Shown here: positions 34,873 through 44,355 of the stretch, in pieces
Layout of the letters: every line of letters begins with the position of its first letter
Numbering within the stretch: position 1 is the stretch's first letter
DNA from: Martelella sp. NC20
GTDB lineage: Bacteria > Pseudomonadota > Alphaproteobacteria > Rhizobiales > Rhizobiaceae
DNA: 64,000 nucleotides
Assembly (NCBI RefSeq): GCF_013459645.1
Contig: NZ_CP054861.1
Location: 1,166,001 to 1,230,000, forward strand
Reading direction: 5' to 3'
Position numbers and translations under genes: made by a program
The notes under the pieces: generated by a model
What the model saw: the letters and a program-made list of their open reading frames with translations, nothing else
Databases searched by the model: none
Told to the model about the DNA's origin: nothing

Positions 34873-36386
34873 GTGCGCGACCGAACATTCTCGTTTTGAT
34901 GGTCGACCAGCTTGCCGGAACGCTGTTTCCCGATGGCCCGGCCGATTTTCTGCACACACCCAACCTGAAGAAGCTTGCCGCCCGCTCGGCGCGGTTCCGG
35001 AATGCCTATACCGGCTCGCCGCTCTGTGCGCCGGCGCGTGCGTCCTTCATGGCCGGGCAATTGCCGCGCCGCACCCGCGTCTATGACAATGCCGCCGAGT
35101 TTGCGCCCGACATTCCGACCTATGCCCATCACCTGCGCCGCGCCGGCTACCAGACCTCGCTTTCCGGCAAGATGCATTTCGTCGGCCCCGACCAGATGCA
35201 TGGCTTCGAGGAGCGGCTGACCACCGACGTCTACCCCGCCGATTACGGCTGGACGCCGGATTACCGCAAGCCCGGCGAGCGGATCGACTGGTGGTATCAC
35301 AATATGGGTTCGGTCACGGGCGCCGGCATCGGCGAGATCACCAACCAGCTCGAATATGACGACGAGGTCGCCTATGAGGCGGTGCGCAAGATCTATGATC
35401 TCGGCCGCCGCAGGGAAGACCGGCCGTTCATGCTGACCGTGTCCTTCAGCCATCCGCACGACCCTTACGTGGCGCGCAGGAAATACTGGGATCTCTACGC
35501 CGATTGCGACCATCTCGAGCCCGAGATCGGCACGCTCGATTACGACGCGCAGGACAGTCATTCGAGGCGCATTCTCGATGCAAACGACTGGCACAGGGCC
35601 GTGATCGAAAAGCAGGATATCCGCAATGCGCGCCGCGCCTATTTCGCCAATATCTCCTATATCGACGACAAGATCGGCGAGGTTCTGGCCGCCCTCGACA
35701 GCGTCGGTTTCGGCGAGGACACCGCGATCGTGTTCGTCTCCGACCATGGCGACATGCTGGGCGAGCGCGGGCTGTGGTACAAGATGAGCTTCCACGAGGG
35801 CTCGGCCCGGGTGCCGCTGATGATCGCAGCCCCCGGCATGACGCCCGGTCTCGTCGAAACGCCGGCCTCGTCGATCGATATCGCGCCGACGCTCGCCGAT
35901 ATCGCCGGCATCGACCTTGGCGAGATCGAACCCTGGGTCGATGGCGAAAGCCTGCTGCCGATCGCCGCCGGGGCGGAGCGCAAGCTGCCGGTGCGGATGG
36001 AATATGCGGCCGAAGCCTCTCAGGCCCCGCTGGTCTCGATCCGCGAGGGCCGGTTCAAATATAATCACTGCGAACTCGACCCGCCCCAGCTCTTCGACCT
36101 TGAAGCCGATCCGCACGAGTTGAAGAACCTCGCCGATGATCCGGCTCATGCCGAAACGGCGGCGGATTTCGCCGCGAAAGTGCGGCAGTTCTGGGACATG
36201 AAGGCCTATGACGACGAGGTGCGCGAAAGCCAGGCGCGCCGGCATGTCGTCTATGAGGCGCTGCGCGCCGGGCAATACCGGCCATGGGATTTCCAGCCGG
36301 TGAAAAATGCCTCCGAGCGCTTCATGCGCAATCACATGGATCTCAACATACTCGAGGCCAGCCAGCGCTGGCCGCGCGGGGAGTAA
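34869..36386 (+). CDS. betC: Choline-sulfatase
   Basis: 505 residues. BetC hydrolyses choline-O-sulfate to choline and sulfate. Type I sulfatase features: PNILVLMVDQL with a metal-binding Asp, the Cys-type formylglycine motif CAPARAS (C53 modified), KMHFVGPDQMHGFE, SFSHPHDP and VFVSDHGDMLGE. The C-terminal half ends with the BetC-type QYRPWDFQP and NDLNILE-like tail. Found mainly in rhizobia and relatives, where it links plant or algal choline-sulfate to osmoprotection and to carbon, nitrogen and sulfur supply. It overlaps betI and lies 3 bp before betB. Confidence 0.95.
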   Translation: MSARPNILVLMVDQLAGTLFPDGPADFLHTPNLKKLAARSARFRNAYTGSPLCAPARASFMAGQLPRRTRVYDNAAEFAPDIPTYAHHLRRAGYQTSLSGKMHFVGPDQMHGFEERLTTDVYPADYGWTPDYRKPGERIDWWYHNMGSVTGAGIGEITNQLEYDDEVAYEAVRKIYDLGRRREDRPFMLTVSFSHPHDPYVARRKYWDLYADCDHLEPEIGTLDYDAQDSHSRRILDANDWHRAVIEKQDIRNARRAYFANISYIDDKIGEVLAALDSVGFGEDTAIVFVSDHGDMLGERGLWYKMSFHEGSARVPLMIAAPGMTPGLVETPASSIDIAPTLADIAGIDLGEIEPWVDGESLLPIAAGAERKLPVRMEYAAEASQAPLVSIREGRFKYNHCELDPPQLFDLEADPHELKNLADDPAHAETAADFAAKVRQFWDMKAYDDEVRESQARRHVVYEALRAGQYRPWDFQPVKNASERFMRNHMDLNILEASQRWPRGE

Positions 36387-36389
36387 ATT

Positions 36390-37853
36390 ATGCGGGCACA
36401 GCCGAAAGCAAGCCATTTCATCGACGGCGCCTATGTCGAAGACACCGCCGGCAAGGCGTTCGAAAGCCGTTATGCCGCGACCGGCGAGGTGATCGCCACG
36501 CTCCACAGCGCAACGCCGGCGATCATCGACCAGGCGATGGCGTCGGCCGTCCGCGCCCAGCGCGAATGGGCAGCCTTGCTGCCGGTCGAGCGGGCGCGGG
36601 TGCTGCGTCGCGCCGCCGATATCATCCGCGAGCGCAACGAAGCGCTGTCGGAGCTCGAAACGCTCGATACCGGCAAGGCGATCCAGGAAACGCTGGTGGC
36701 CGATGCGACGTCGGGTGCCGACAGTCTCGAATGGTTCTCCGCGCAGGCGGCAGGCCTTTCCGGCGAGAGCGTGCCGCTGGGCGATGCCTTCGCCTATACG
36801 GTGCGCGAGCCGCTCGGCGTCTGCGTCGGCATCGGGGCGTGGAACTATCCGACCCAGATCGCCTGCTGGAAGGCAGCGCCCGCGCTTGCCTGCGGCAATG
36901 CCATGGTGTTCAAGCCCTCCGAGATGACCCCGCTTTGCGCCCTGAAACTCGCCGAAATCTTCATCGAGGCCGGCGCGCCCAAGGGGCTTTTCAACGTGGT
37001 GCAGGGCTTCGGCGATGTCGGCGCGGCGCTGGCCACCCATGCCGAAACCGCGAAGGTGTCGCTCACCGGCTCGGTGCCGACAGGCGGCAAGGTCTATGCC
37101 GCGGCCGCCTCCGGCATGCGCCACGTGACGATGGAACTCGGCGGCAAGTCGCCGCTGGTGGTGTTCGAGGATGCCGACCTCGAAGACGCGATCGGCGGCG
37201 CGATGCTCGGCAATTTCTATTCCACCGGCCAGATCTGCTCCAACGGCACGCGGGTGTTCGTCCAGAAACCGATCCTTGAAAAATTCCTGGCGCGTCTGGC
37301 CGAGCGGACGAAGACGATCCGTCTCGGCGATCCGCTCGATCCCGACACCCATCTCGGCCCCCTGATCTCTAAGGGGCAGCGCGACAAGGTGATGGCCTAT
37401 ATCGACAAGGGCAGGGCCGAGGGCGCGCGGCTGGTGATCGGCGGCGGCATTCCGCAAGGGGAAGGCTTTGCGAACGGCGCCTATATCGAGCCGACGGTCT
37501 TCGCCGACGTCACCGACGACATGACGATCGCGCGCGAGGAAATCTTCGGACCGGTGATGAGCGTGCTCGCCTTCGACACCGAGGACGAGGTGATCGCGCG
37601 CGCCAACGGCACGGATTTCGGCCTCGCCGCCGGCCTGTTCACCAAGGACATTTCCCGCGCCCACCGGGTGGCGGGCAGGCTTGCGGCCGGCATCTGCTGG
37701 ATCAACACCTATAATTTGACGCCGGTCGAAATCCCGTTCGGCGGCGTGAAGCATTCGGGCTTCGGCCGGGAGAACGGCAGGGCAGCGATGGAGTTCTATT
37801 CGCAGGTGAAGACGGTGCATGTGGCGCTGGGCAGGGTGGATAGCCCGTATTGA
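36390..37853 (+). CDS. betB: Betaine-aldehyde dehydrogenase
   Basis: 487 residues. Oxidises betaine aldehyde to glycine betaine with NAD(P)+. Catalytic Glu E249 ([11 protein letters not shown]), catalytic Cys C283 ([13 protein letters not shown]), cofactor-binding [13 protein letters not shown] and C-terminal [21 protein letters not shown] are all as in BetB, including the Rossmann loop [10 protein letters not shown]. Soluble tetrameric enzyme. A family A repeat and about 230 bp separate it from betA. Confidence 0.96.
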   Translation: MRAQPKASHFIDGAYVEDTAGKAFESRYAATGEVIATLHSATPAIIDQAMASAVRAQREWAALLPVERARVLRRAADIIRERNEALSELETLDTGKAIQETLVADATSGADSLEWFSAQAAGLSGESVPLGDAFAYTVREPLGVCVGIGAWNYPTQIACWKAAPALACGNAMVFKPSEMTPLCALKLAEIFIEAGAPKGLFNVVQGFGDVGAALATHAETAKVSLTGSVPTGGKVYAAAASGMRHVTMELGGKSPLVVFEDADLEDAIGGAMLGNFYSTGQICSNGTRVFVQKPILEKFLARLAERTKTIRLGDPLDPDTHLGPLISKGQRDKVMAYIDKGRAEGARLVIGGGIPQGEGFANGAYIEPTVFADVTDDMTIAREEIFGPVMSVLAFDTEDEVIARANGTDFGLAAGLFTKDISRAHRVAGRLAAGICWINTYNLTPVEIPFGGVKHSGFGRENGRAAMEFYSQVKTVHVALGRVDSPY

Positions 37854-37883
37854 GTTTACTGGGGCGGCACCTCCGCACCAACC

Positions 37884-38019
37884 AATCTCCCCCCTTGAGG
37901 GGGAGATGTCGCGAAAGCGACAGAGAGGGGTGCAGCGCTTCCAATTCACTCTGAGTTCCGGGCTTGCGGTTCACTCCTCTCTGCCCCTGTCGGGGCATCT
38001 CTCCCTCAAGGGGAGAGAT
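37884..38019. repeat. Intergenic palindromic repeat, family A, copy 5
   Basis: Begins AATCTCCCCCCTTGAGGGGG, ends CTCCCTCAAGGGGAGAGAT, inner GTCGCGAAAGCGAC and CCCCTGTCGGGG hairpins. It lies inside the bet operon between betB and betA, and shares its central sequence with the copy at 23751. Confidence 0.85.
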
Positions 38020-38080
38020 CGATGGGAGCAAGCGGCCGGACTTAGAAAAAACGCCCGCCGCGGCAATGAAAGGTTCTAGA

Positions 38081-39745
38081 TTGGCTGAAGCAGATTTTGT
38101 CATCGTCGGTTCCGGTTCGGCAGGCTCGGCGATGGCCTATCGCCTGTCGGAGGACGGGAAATATTCGGTGCTGGTGCTGGAATACGGCGGTACGGATATC
38201 GGGCCGTTCATCCAGATGCCGGCGGCGCTTTCCTATCCGATGAACATGAAGCGCTATGACTGGGGCTTTGCCTCCGAGCCGGAGCCGAACCTTGGCAACC
38301 GTCGGCTGGCGACCCCGCGCGGCAAGGTGATCGGCGGCTCGTCCTCGATCAACGGCATGGTCTATGTGCGCGGCCACGCAAGCGATTTCGACCACTGGGC
38401 CGAGGCGGGCGCTGCCGGCTGGGGCTATGCCGACGTGCTGCCCTATTACAAGCGCATGGAGAACTGGCACGATAGCGGCCATGGCGGCGACCCGTCCTGG
38501 CGCGGCAATTCCGGCCCGCTGCATGTCACGCGCGGCCCGCGCAAGAACCCGCTGTTTCACGCCTTTGTCGAGGCGGGCCGGCAAGCCGGTTTCGAGCTGA
38601 CCGACGACTATAACGGCGAGAAGCAGGAGGGCTTCGGACCGATGGAGCAGACCGTCTGGAAAGGGCGGCGCTGGTCGGCGGCCAATGCCTATCTGAAACC
38701 GGCGCTGAAGCGTGAAAATCTCGATATCATCCGCTGCTTCGCCCGCAAGGTGGTGATCGAGAACGGTCGTGCGACGGGCGTCGAGATCGAGCGCCACGGC
38801 AAGATCGAGACGGTCACGGCGCGCCGCGAGGTGATCCTCGCCGCCTCCTCGATCAACACGCCGAAACTGCTGCTCCTGTCCGGCATTGGCCCGGCGGCGG
38901 AACTTGCCGGGCATGATATCGCGGTCGTGGCCGACCGTCCGGGCGTCGGCAAGAACCTGCAGGACCATCTGGAAGTCTATATCCAGCAGGCCAGCACCCA
39001 GCCGATCACGCTCTACAAGCACTGGAATCTTTTTGGAAAGGCACTGGCCGGCGCGCAATGGCTGTTCTTCAAGAACGGCATCGGCGCGTCCAATCAGTTC
39101 GAAAGCGCGGCCTTCCTGCGCTCGGCGGCGGGCGTCGACTATCCCGATATCCAGTACCATTTCCTGCCGATGGCGGTGCGCTATGACGGTACGGCGGCCG
39201 CTGAAGGCCATGGCTTCCAGGCCCATGTCGGTCCGATGCGCTCGCCCTCGCGCGGCGAAATCACGCTCGCCAGCGCCGATCCGGCGGAAGATCCGAAGAT
39301 CGTGTTCAACTATATGAGCCACGAACAGGACTGGGCCGATTTCCGCAGATGCGTGCGGCTCACCCGTGAAATCTTCGCCCAGGCCGCCTTCGACCCCTAT
39401 CGCGGCAAGGAAATCCAGCCCGGCGCGGATATTACGAGCGACGACGAGATCGACGGCTTCATCCGCGAACATGCCGAAAGCGCCTATCACCCCTGCGGAA
39501 CGGCGAAGATGGGGGCTGCAAGCGATCCGATGGCGGTGGTCGATCCCGAATGCCGGGTCATCGGGGTCGAGGCCCTGCGCGTCGCCGATAGTTCGATCTT
39601 CCCGCGCATCACCAACGGCAATCTCAACGCGCCGTCGATCATGGTCGGCGAAAAGGCCAGCGACCATATTCTCGGCCGCCAGCCGCTGGCGCCGGAAAAC
39701 GCCGAGCCGTGGATGAACCCGCGCCGCGAAACCTCCGACCGGTAA
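38081..39745 (+). CDS. betA: Choline dehydrogenase
   Basis: 554 residues. FAD-dependent, membrane-associated; oxidises choline to betaine aldehyde. Opens with [27 protein letters not shown], has GMC signature 1 [17 protein letters not shown] and signature 2 [16 protein letters not shown], and C-terminal catalytic [12 protein letters not shown] (usual CGTCRMG has Cys-Arg where Ala-Lys stands here) with [19 protein letters not shown]. The TTG start at 38081 has AAAGG upstream and matches rhizobial BetA; an ATG at 38066 is an alternative. Confidence 0.95.
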   Translation: MAEADFVIVGSGSAGSAMAYRLSEDGKYSVLVLEYGGTDIGPFIQMPAALSYPMNMKRYDWGFASEPEPNLGNRRLATPRGKVIGGSSSINGMVYVRGHASDFDHWAEAGAAGWGYADVLPYYKRMENWHDSGHGGDPSWRGNSGPLHVTRGPRKNPLFHAFVEAGRQAGFELTDDYNGEKQEGFGPMEQTVWKGRRWSAANAYLKPALKRENLDIIRCFARKVVIENGRATGVEIERHGKIETVTARREVILAASSINTPKLLLLSGIGPAAELAGHDIAVVADRPGVGKNLQDHLEVYIQQASTQPITLYKHWNLFGKALAGAQWLFFKNGIGASNQFESAAFLRSAAGVDYPDIQYHFLPMAVRYDGTAAAEGHGFQAHVGPMRSPSRGEITLASADPAEDPKIVFNYMSHEQDWADFRRCVRLTREIFAQAAFDPYRGKEIQPGADITSDDEIDGFIREHAESAYHPCGTAKMGAASDPMAVVDPECRVIGVEALRVADSSIFPRITNGNLNAPSIMVGEKASDHILGRQPLAPENAEPWMNPRRETSDR

Positions 39746-39911
39746 CAGCGGGCGCGCCGCCGCACCCTCTCCTTATTTTCCCGCATTTCCGCAAATTCCG
39801 GGCTTTCCGCCCGGGCCGGCCTGCGCGTGCCGCTGCCGTTTTCGGCCATGGCGCGGCCATTCGTTTATCGCGAAAAACCTGTTTTGCGGGCGCTTGACGA
39901 GCACACTTTCA

Positions 39912-39927
39912 ATATTCTATAGAATAT
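39912..39927 (+). promoter_or_regulatory. Perfect 16-bp palindrome before the second sugar operon
   Basis: ATATTCTATAGAATAT is a perfect palindrome 30 bp before the start of the binding-protein gene, overlapping the expected promoter. AT-rich palindromes of this size are typical of FCD-type GntR regulators, and one is encoded within the operon (46767), making it the likely partner. Confidence 0.6.
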
Positions 39928-39957
39928 AGAACATGCAACGCGGAGGAGGAGTAAGTC

Positions 39958-41313
39958 GTGAAAGGCATGATTGAAGGACAGCGCGCCGGAAGAAGGCGTC
40001 TACTCAAGGGAGCGGCCACATCGCTGATCCTGGCGGCAATGCCGCTGGGACTGGCCAATGCGCAGGATGGCCTCGGCTCGCCGGGCGATCCGGTGGAAAT
40101 CAAGGTCATGGCCAACGAGGCATTCGCCAATACCTGGCAGACCATTCTGGTTCCGGAATTCAACAAGAAGTTCCCGAATGTCGAGGTTCGGATCGATGGC
40201 GTGCCCTATACGGAACTGCTCGCCAAGATGATGCTCGATGCCACCAGCCCCGATCCGGAATATGATATCCTGCTGGCCGACGATCCGTGGGTGCCGCAGC
40301 TTGCCTCGATCGGCGCGCTGATGGACCTGCAGGGAGACGAGATCGCCGCAATCACCGACGCGGAATACGACTGGGCCGATTTCAACGCCGCGCCGCTTGC
40401 CGCCGGCGAATGGCAGGGCGTGCAGTATGCCGTGCCGGTCCGCTCCAACATGCTGTTGATGTTCTACAATCGCAGCCTGTATGACAAGGCGGGCGTGCCC
40501 GAGCCGACGCCGGAACTGACATGGGAGCAATTCTTCGAGAATGCGCCGAAACTGGTTCAGGATACCGATGGCGACGGCAAGGTCGATGCCTGGGCGATCG
40601 ATACCTATTTCGTGCGCGATCCGCTGACGCCGACCATCTGGCAGTCGATTCTCAACGCCAATGGCGGCAACCTGCTCGATGACGACGGCAATCCCGCCTT
40701 TGCCGACGATATCGGCGTCGCTTCGCTGGAAACCCACAAGCGCCTGCTCGACTACGCGCCGCCCGGCGGTCTCAGCCATGGCTTTTCGGAATCGCTCCAG
40801 GCCTTCCGTCAGGGTGCCGTGGCCAACATGATCACCTGGGGCAGCGTCTACAAGGCGACCGCCGTTGACCCGCAGTCGACGACGCTCACCACCGACGAGG
40901 TCGGTATCCAGGTGCTTCCGGTCGGTGATGTCCGCGCCGGCACGCATCGCGGCATCTGGATTGCCGGCATCAGCAGCAAGACGGAACATCCCGAGGCGGC
41001 ATGGTCCTTCCTCCAGTGGCTGACCTCCAAAGAGGGCGAGAGCGTCAATGCCGCGCTGGTCGGCTCGTTCCCGGCCCGCAAGTCGACGCTTTCCGGAGAG
41101 CCGAGCGAACCCTGGCTGGCGCCGGTCTACGCCACGTTGCAGAATGCCTACGAAGTTGCCGAGGAGGGCAGGATGTGGCGCATCCGCAGCCCGAAATCGG
41201 ACGCCGCCCAGCAGGTCCTCGCCGATGAGGTGGCCCGCGCGCTTGCCGGCCAGGCTTCCGCGCAGGAGGCGCTCGATACCGCCTCCAAGAAAATCTCCAG
41301 AGTGCTGAAATAG
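39958..41313 (+). CDS. Sugar ABC transporter substrate-binding protein (Tat-like signal)
   Basis: 451 residues. The N-terminus carries a twin-arginine-like signal, GRRRLLKGAATSLILAAMPLGLANAQ, followed by an extracellular solute-binding protein family 1 fold (KVMANEAFANTWQTILVPEFNKK, SNMLLMFYNRSLYDKAG, QAFRQGAVANMITWG). It should bind a sugar or oligosaccharide in the periplasm. It starts with GTG and has a strong GGAGGAG site. It is the first gene of an operon with two permeases (44891, 45874), an ATPase (47519), a dehydratase-like enzyme and dehydrogenases. Confidence 0.9.
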   Translation: MKGMIEGQRAGRRRLLKGAATSLILAAMPLGLANAQDGLGSPGDPVEIKVMANEAFANTWQTILVPEFNKKFPNVEVRIDGVPYTELLAKMMLDATSPDPEYDILLADDPWVPQLASIGALMDLQGDEIAAITDAEYDWADFNAAPLAAGEWQGVQYAVPVRSNMLLMFYNRSLYDKAGVPEPTPELTWEQFFENAPKLVQDTDGDGKVDAWAIDTYFVRDPLTPTIWQSILNANGGNLLDDDGNPAFADDIGVASLETHKRLLDYAPPGGLSHGFSESLQAFRQGAVANMITWGSVYKATAVDPQSTTLTTDEVGIQVLPVGDVRAGTHRGIWIAGISSKTEHPEAAWSFLQWLTSKEGESVNAALVGSFPARKSTLSGEPSEPWLAPVYATLQNAYEVAEEGRMWRIRSPKSDAAQQVLADEVARALAGQASAQEALDTASKKISRVLK

Positions 41314-41336
41314 AGCTTTCAGCCAAACAGACGATA

Positions 41337-41361
41337 CGGATGCGGGAGGTTCCCGCATCCG
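41337..41361 (+). terminator. Perfect stem-loop after the binding-protein gene
   Basis: CGGATGCGGGA/TCCCGCATCCG, an 11-bp perfect stem with a 3-nt loop, 23 bp past the stop codon. No T run follows. It probably protects the upstream mRNA end or partially terminates, favouring binding-protein expression. Confidence 0.6.
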
Positions 41362-41491
41362 CCGCCAACCTTCCAGAATCCATTGAGAGCTTTTGCCGGC
41401 GGAGACGCGGCGCGAGCGAGATCGTGTCGATGCTTTCGGCATCGAATGCCAGGGACGGAGATATCCGCGCCCGAACCGACTGAGGACCATG

Positions 41492-42718
41492 ATGCCAACG
41501 AAAGCCATAATAAGCGAAGTCAAGACGCTGTCCTGCAGCAATTCCTGGCGCAATTACAATTTCCTGAAGATCACCACCGAGGACGGGATCGTCGGCTGGA
41601 GCGAGTTCGATGAGTATTTCGGCTCTCCCGGCGTCAGCGCCGCGATCAACCAGATTTCGCCCCGCATGATCGGCAAGAGCGCGATGCATCACGAGCATAT
41701 TCGCGAGGATCTGCGCAATGTCACGCGGCCCGGCTCCGGCGGCATTGTCGGCCAGGCGCTCGGGGCGATCGAAAACGCCCTGCTGGACATCAAGGCCAAG
41801 GCGCTGGATGTGCCCTGCCATGTTCTCTTGGGCGGAAAGGTGCGCGACAGCATCCGCGTCTACTGGTCCCATTGCGTTTCCTATCGCACCCGCACCCAGC
41901 ATTTTTCGCCCGGCATCACCGATATCGGAGGCGTGAAACAGATCGCGCGCGAAGTTGGCGAAAAGGGGTTTTCGGCATTCAAGACCAATATCTTCCGCTA
42001 TGACGCTGAGGATCGGATCGAGCCGTGGTCGCCCGGCTTCGGCCGTCCCTACGAGACCGGCCGCAATGTCGAGCGCGAGACGCTTGAGGGGCTTCGCCGT
42101 CACCTCGAAGTCATGCGCGCGGCGGCCGGTCCCGACATCGACATGCTGCTCGATCTCAATTTCAACGCCAAGACGGACGGCTATCTGAAGATCCTGCGCG
42201 AGATCGACGACCTCGACCTGTTCTGGGTCGAACTCGATACGCTCGATCCCGAGGCGCTGGCCTATATCCGCGCGCAGAGCCGGCACCCGATTGCTTCGTG
42301 CGAGACCCTGATCGGGCTCCAGCAGTTCCTGCCCTTCTTCCGCGCCCAGGCCGTCGATGTCGCCATCATCGATACGCCCTGGAACGGCGTCTGGCAGTCG
42401 ATGAAGATCGCCGCCGCGGCGGAAGCCTACGAGACCAATGTCGCCTGCCACAATTTCTACGGCCATCTGTGCACGATGATGAATGCCCATTTCTGCGCGG
42501 CGGTGCCGAACCTGACGATCATGGAAACCGATATCGACCGGATCGGCTGGGATGCGGAGATCTTCACCCACCTGCCGGAATTCCGGGACGGCTATCTCAT
42601 CCTTCCCGACAGGCCCGGCTGGGGCACCGAGCCGATCGAGGCGGCGCTCGCCGAACATCCGCCGGTTCCCGGCGCGGGCATGTGGCAGCGCACCGAAGCC
42701 TCGCGGCTTTTGGTATAA
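41492..42718 (+). CDS. Mandelate racemase/muconate lactonizing enzyme family protein (probable sugar-acid dehydratase)
   Basis: 408 residues, enolase superfamily. An N-terminal capping domain precedes a barrel with metal ligands D221 (LLDLNFN), E247 (FWVELDT) and E271 (ASCETL). The His/Asp catalytic dyad of the mandelate-racemase subgroup is present as H320 (ACHNFYG) and D294 (AIIDTPW). K164 lies on the second strand in AFKTNIF, where many relatives have Lys-x-Lys. Members dehydrate sugar acids to 2-keto-3-deoxy acids, consistent with the neighbouring sugar importer and dehydrogenases; the exact acid is unknown. ATG at 41492 has GAGG 6 nt upstream; the ATG 3 nt earlier is possible. Confidence 0.85.
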   Translation: MPTKAIISEVKTLSCSNSWRNYNFLKITTEDGIVGWSEFDEYFGSPGVSAAINQISPRMIGKSAMHHEHIREDLRNVTRPGSGGIVGQALGAIENALLDIKAKALDVPCHVLLGGKVRDSIRVYWSHCVSYRTRTQHFSPGITDIGGVKQIAREVGEKGFSAFKTNIFRYDAEDRIEPWSPGFGRPYETGRNVERETLEGLRRHLEVMRAAAGPDIDMLLDLNFNAKTDGYLKILREIDDLDLFWVELDTLDPEALAYIRAQSRHPIASCETLIGLQQFLPFFRAQAVDVAIIDTPWNGVWQSMKIAAAAEAYETNVACHNFYGHLCTMMNAHFCAAVPNLTIMETDIDRIGWDAEIFTHLPEFRDGYLILPDRPGWGTEPIEAALAEHPPVPGAGMWQRTEASRLLV

Positions 42719-42749
42719 CGGCAAATGAGGGGAGGCCCGGGCTTCGATC

Positions 42750-44348
42750 ATGAATGAGAAAGTGGATGTCCTGATCGTCGGCGCGGGCGCTTCCGGCGCG
42801 GTCATGGCCTGGAGCCTTGCCGATACCAAGATGCGTATCCTGTGCCTGGACCAGGGGGACTGGCAGAATACCTCCGATTTCCCCAGCAATGGGCGGGACT
42901 GGGAAGCGCGTCTTACGGAGGACTTCGCCCTCAGCCCGAACCGGCGGCGACTTGCCGCCGACTATCCGGTCAATGACGACGATTCGCCGATCAAGATCGC
43001 CAATTTCAATGGCGTCGGCGGCGGCACGATCCTCTATGCCGGACACTATCCCCGGCTCCACCCCTCCGATTTCAGGGTCCGCAGCCTGGACGGCGTGGCC
43101 GACGACTGGCCGATCGACTACCGGACGCTGGAACCGTTCTACGCCCTCAACGACCGGATGATGGGCGTTGCCAGTCTGGCGGGCGATCCGGCCTATCCTG
43201 AAAAGGAGCAGGTCATGGGCCCGATCCCGCTTGGCCGCACGGGTCAGGCGCTCGGCAAGGCGATGAACGATCTCGGCTGGCACTGGTGGCCGTCGGATGC
43301 GGCGATCGCGACGCGCGAATATGAGGGGCGGGCCCCCTGCATCAATCTCGGGCAATGCGGTTCCGGTTGCGCCCAGGGCGCCAAGGGCAGCACCGATCTG
43401 ACCTACTGGCCGGAGGCGTTGCGCGCGCGCGTCGAGATGCGGCCGCGCTGTCGCGTCAGCCGGATCGAGACCGGTCCGGACGGCATGGCGACGGGCGCCT
43501 GGTATTTCGACGCGGACGGCAGGGAGCAGTTCCAGCCGGCCGAGATCGTGATCCTTGCCTGCAACGGCATCGGCACGCCGCGCCTGCTGCTCAACTCGGC
43601 GTCCGACCGCTTTCCGAACGGCCTCGCCAATTCCAGCGGCCTGGTCGGCCGCAATCTGATGCTGCACCCTTATGCCCAGGTGCGCGGCCATTTCGACCAG
43701 CCGATGGACGGTCATCGCGGCTCCCCGATCTGCACCTGGAGCCACGAGTTCTACGAGACGGACACGGCGCGCGGTTTCGTGCGCGGCTATTGCTATCAGT
43801 TTTCGCGCGGCATGGGGCCGGTCCGCACCGCCATGACCGGCATGGCGGACGGTCTGCTGCCCTGGGGCGAGGGCCATCATGATGCCTTCCGCCGCCTGTT
43901 CGGCCACAGCGCCGGCATGCTGGCGATCTGCGAGGATCTGCCCGAGGCGCATAATCGCGTCACGCTCGACCCCGAGCTTAAGGATGCCGACGGCATTCCC
44001 GCGCCGAAGATCAGCTACCGGCTGAGCGAGAATTCTCGTCTTATGCTCGACCATTCGGTGGCTCGCGGCGTCGAGATCCTGAAGGCCGCCGGCGCGCGCG
44101 ACATCACCACCCGCGCCCCGCTGCCCTATGCCGGCTGGCACCTGATGGGAACGGCCCGGATGGGCAAGGACCCCGAGCGCTCCGTCGTCAATGAATGGGG
44201 ACGCAGTCACGATGTGAAGAACCTGTTCATCGTCGACGGCAGCGTTTTCGTAACCTCCGGCGGCGTCAATCCGACCTCGACGATCCAGGCGGTGGCGCTT
44301 TACGTCGCCGATCAGATCAAGACCCGCCTCTACGAGCTTTTCGATTGA
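42750..44348 (+). CDS. GMC oxidoreductase, gluconate-2-dehydrogenase flavin-subunit type
   Basis: 532 residues. FAD motif DVLIVGAGASGAVMAWSLA, GVGGGTILYAGHYPRLHP, a Cys-rich block CINLGQCGSGCAQGAKGSTD as in membrane-bound gluconate/2-keto-gluconate and glucoside dehydrogenases, and C-terminal WHLMGTARMG (His) with GGVNPTSTIQAVAL (Asn). It oxidises a sugar or sugar acid and passes electrons on. Encoded directly before a small subunit-3-like protein (44356), the usual partner. No Tat or Sec signal is evident. Confidence 0.9.
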   Translation: MNEKVDVLIVGAGASGAVMAWSLADTKMRILCLDQGDWQNTSDFPSNGRDWEARLTEDFALSPNRRRLAADYPVNDDDSPIKIANFNGVGGGTILYAGHYPRLHPSDFRVRSLDGVADDWPIDYRTLEPFYALNDRMMGVASLAGDPAYPEKEQVMGPIPLGRTGQALGKAMNDLGWHWWPSDAAIATREYEGRAPCINLGQCGSGCAQGAKGSTDLTYWPEALRARVEMRPRCRVSRIETGPDGMATGAWYFDADGREQFQPAEIVILACNGIGTPRLLLNSASDRFPNGLANSSGLVGRNLMLHPYAQVRGHFDQPMDGHRGSPICTWSHEFYETDTARGFVRGYCYQFSRGMGPVRTAMTGMADGLLPWGEGHHDAFRRLFGHSAGMLAICEDLPEAHNRVTLDPELKDADGIPAPKISYRLSENSRLMLDHSVARGVEILKAAGARDITTRAPLPYAGWHLMGTARMGKDPERSVVNEWGRSHDVKNLFIVDGSVFVTSGGVNPTSTIQAVALYVADQIKTRLYELFD

Positions 44349-44355
44349 ACCGGCC

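Noticed and set aside
34767..37949. A 1060-codon open frame antisense to betI/betC/betB
   Set aside because: Same reason: it covers three clearly coding genes on the other strand and has no family features.
12484..38019. CRISPR array, considered because of recurring palindromes
   Set aside because: The repeats are scattered over 25 kb as single 130-bp units with no regular spacers and no cas genes.
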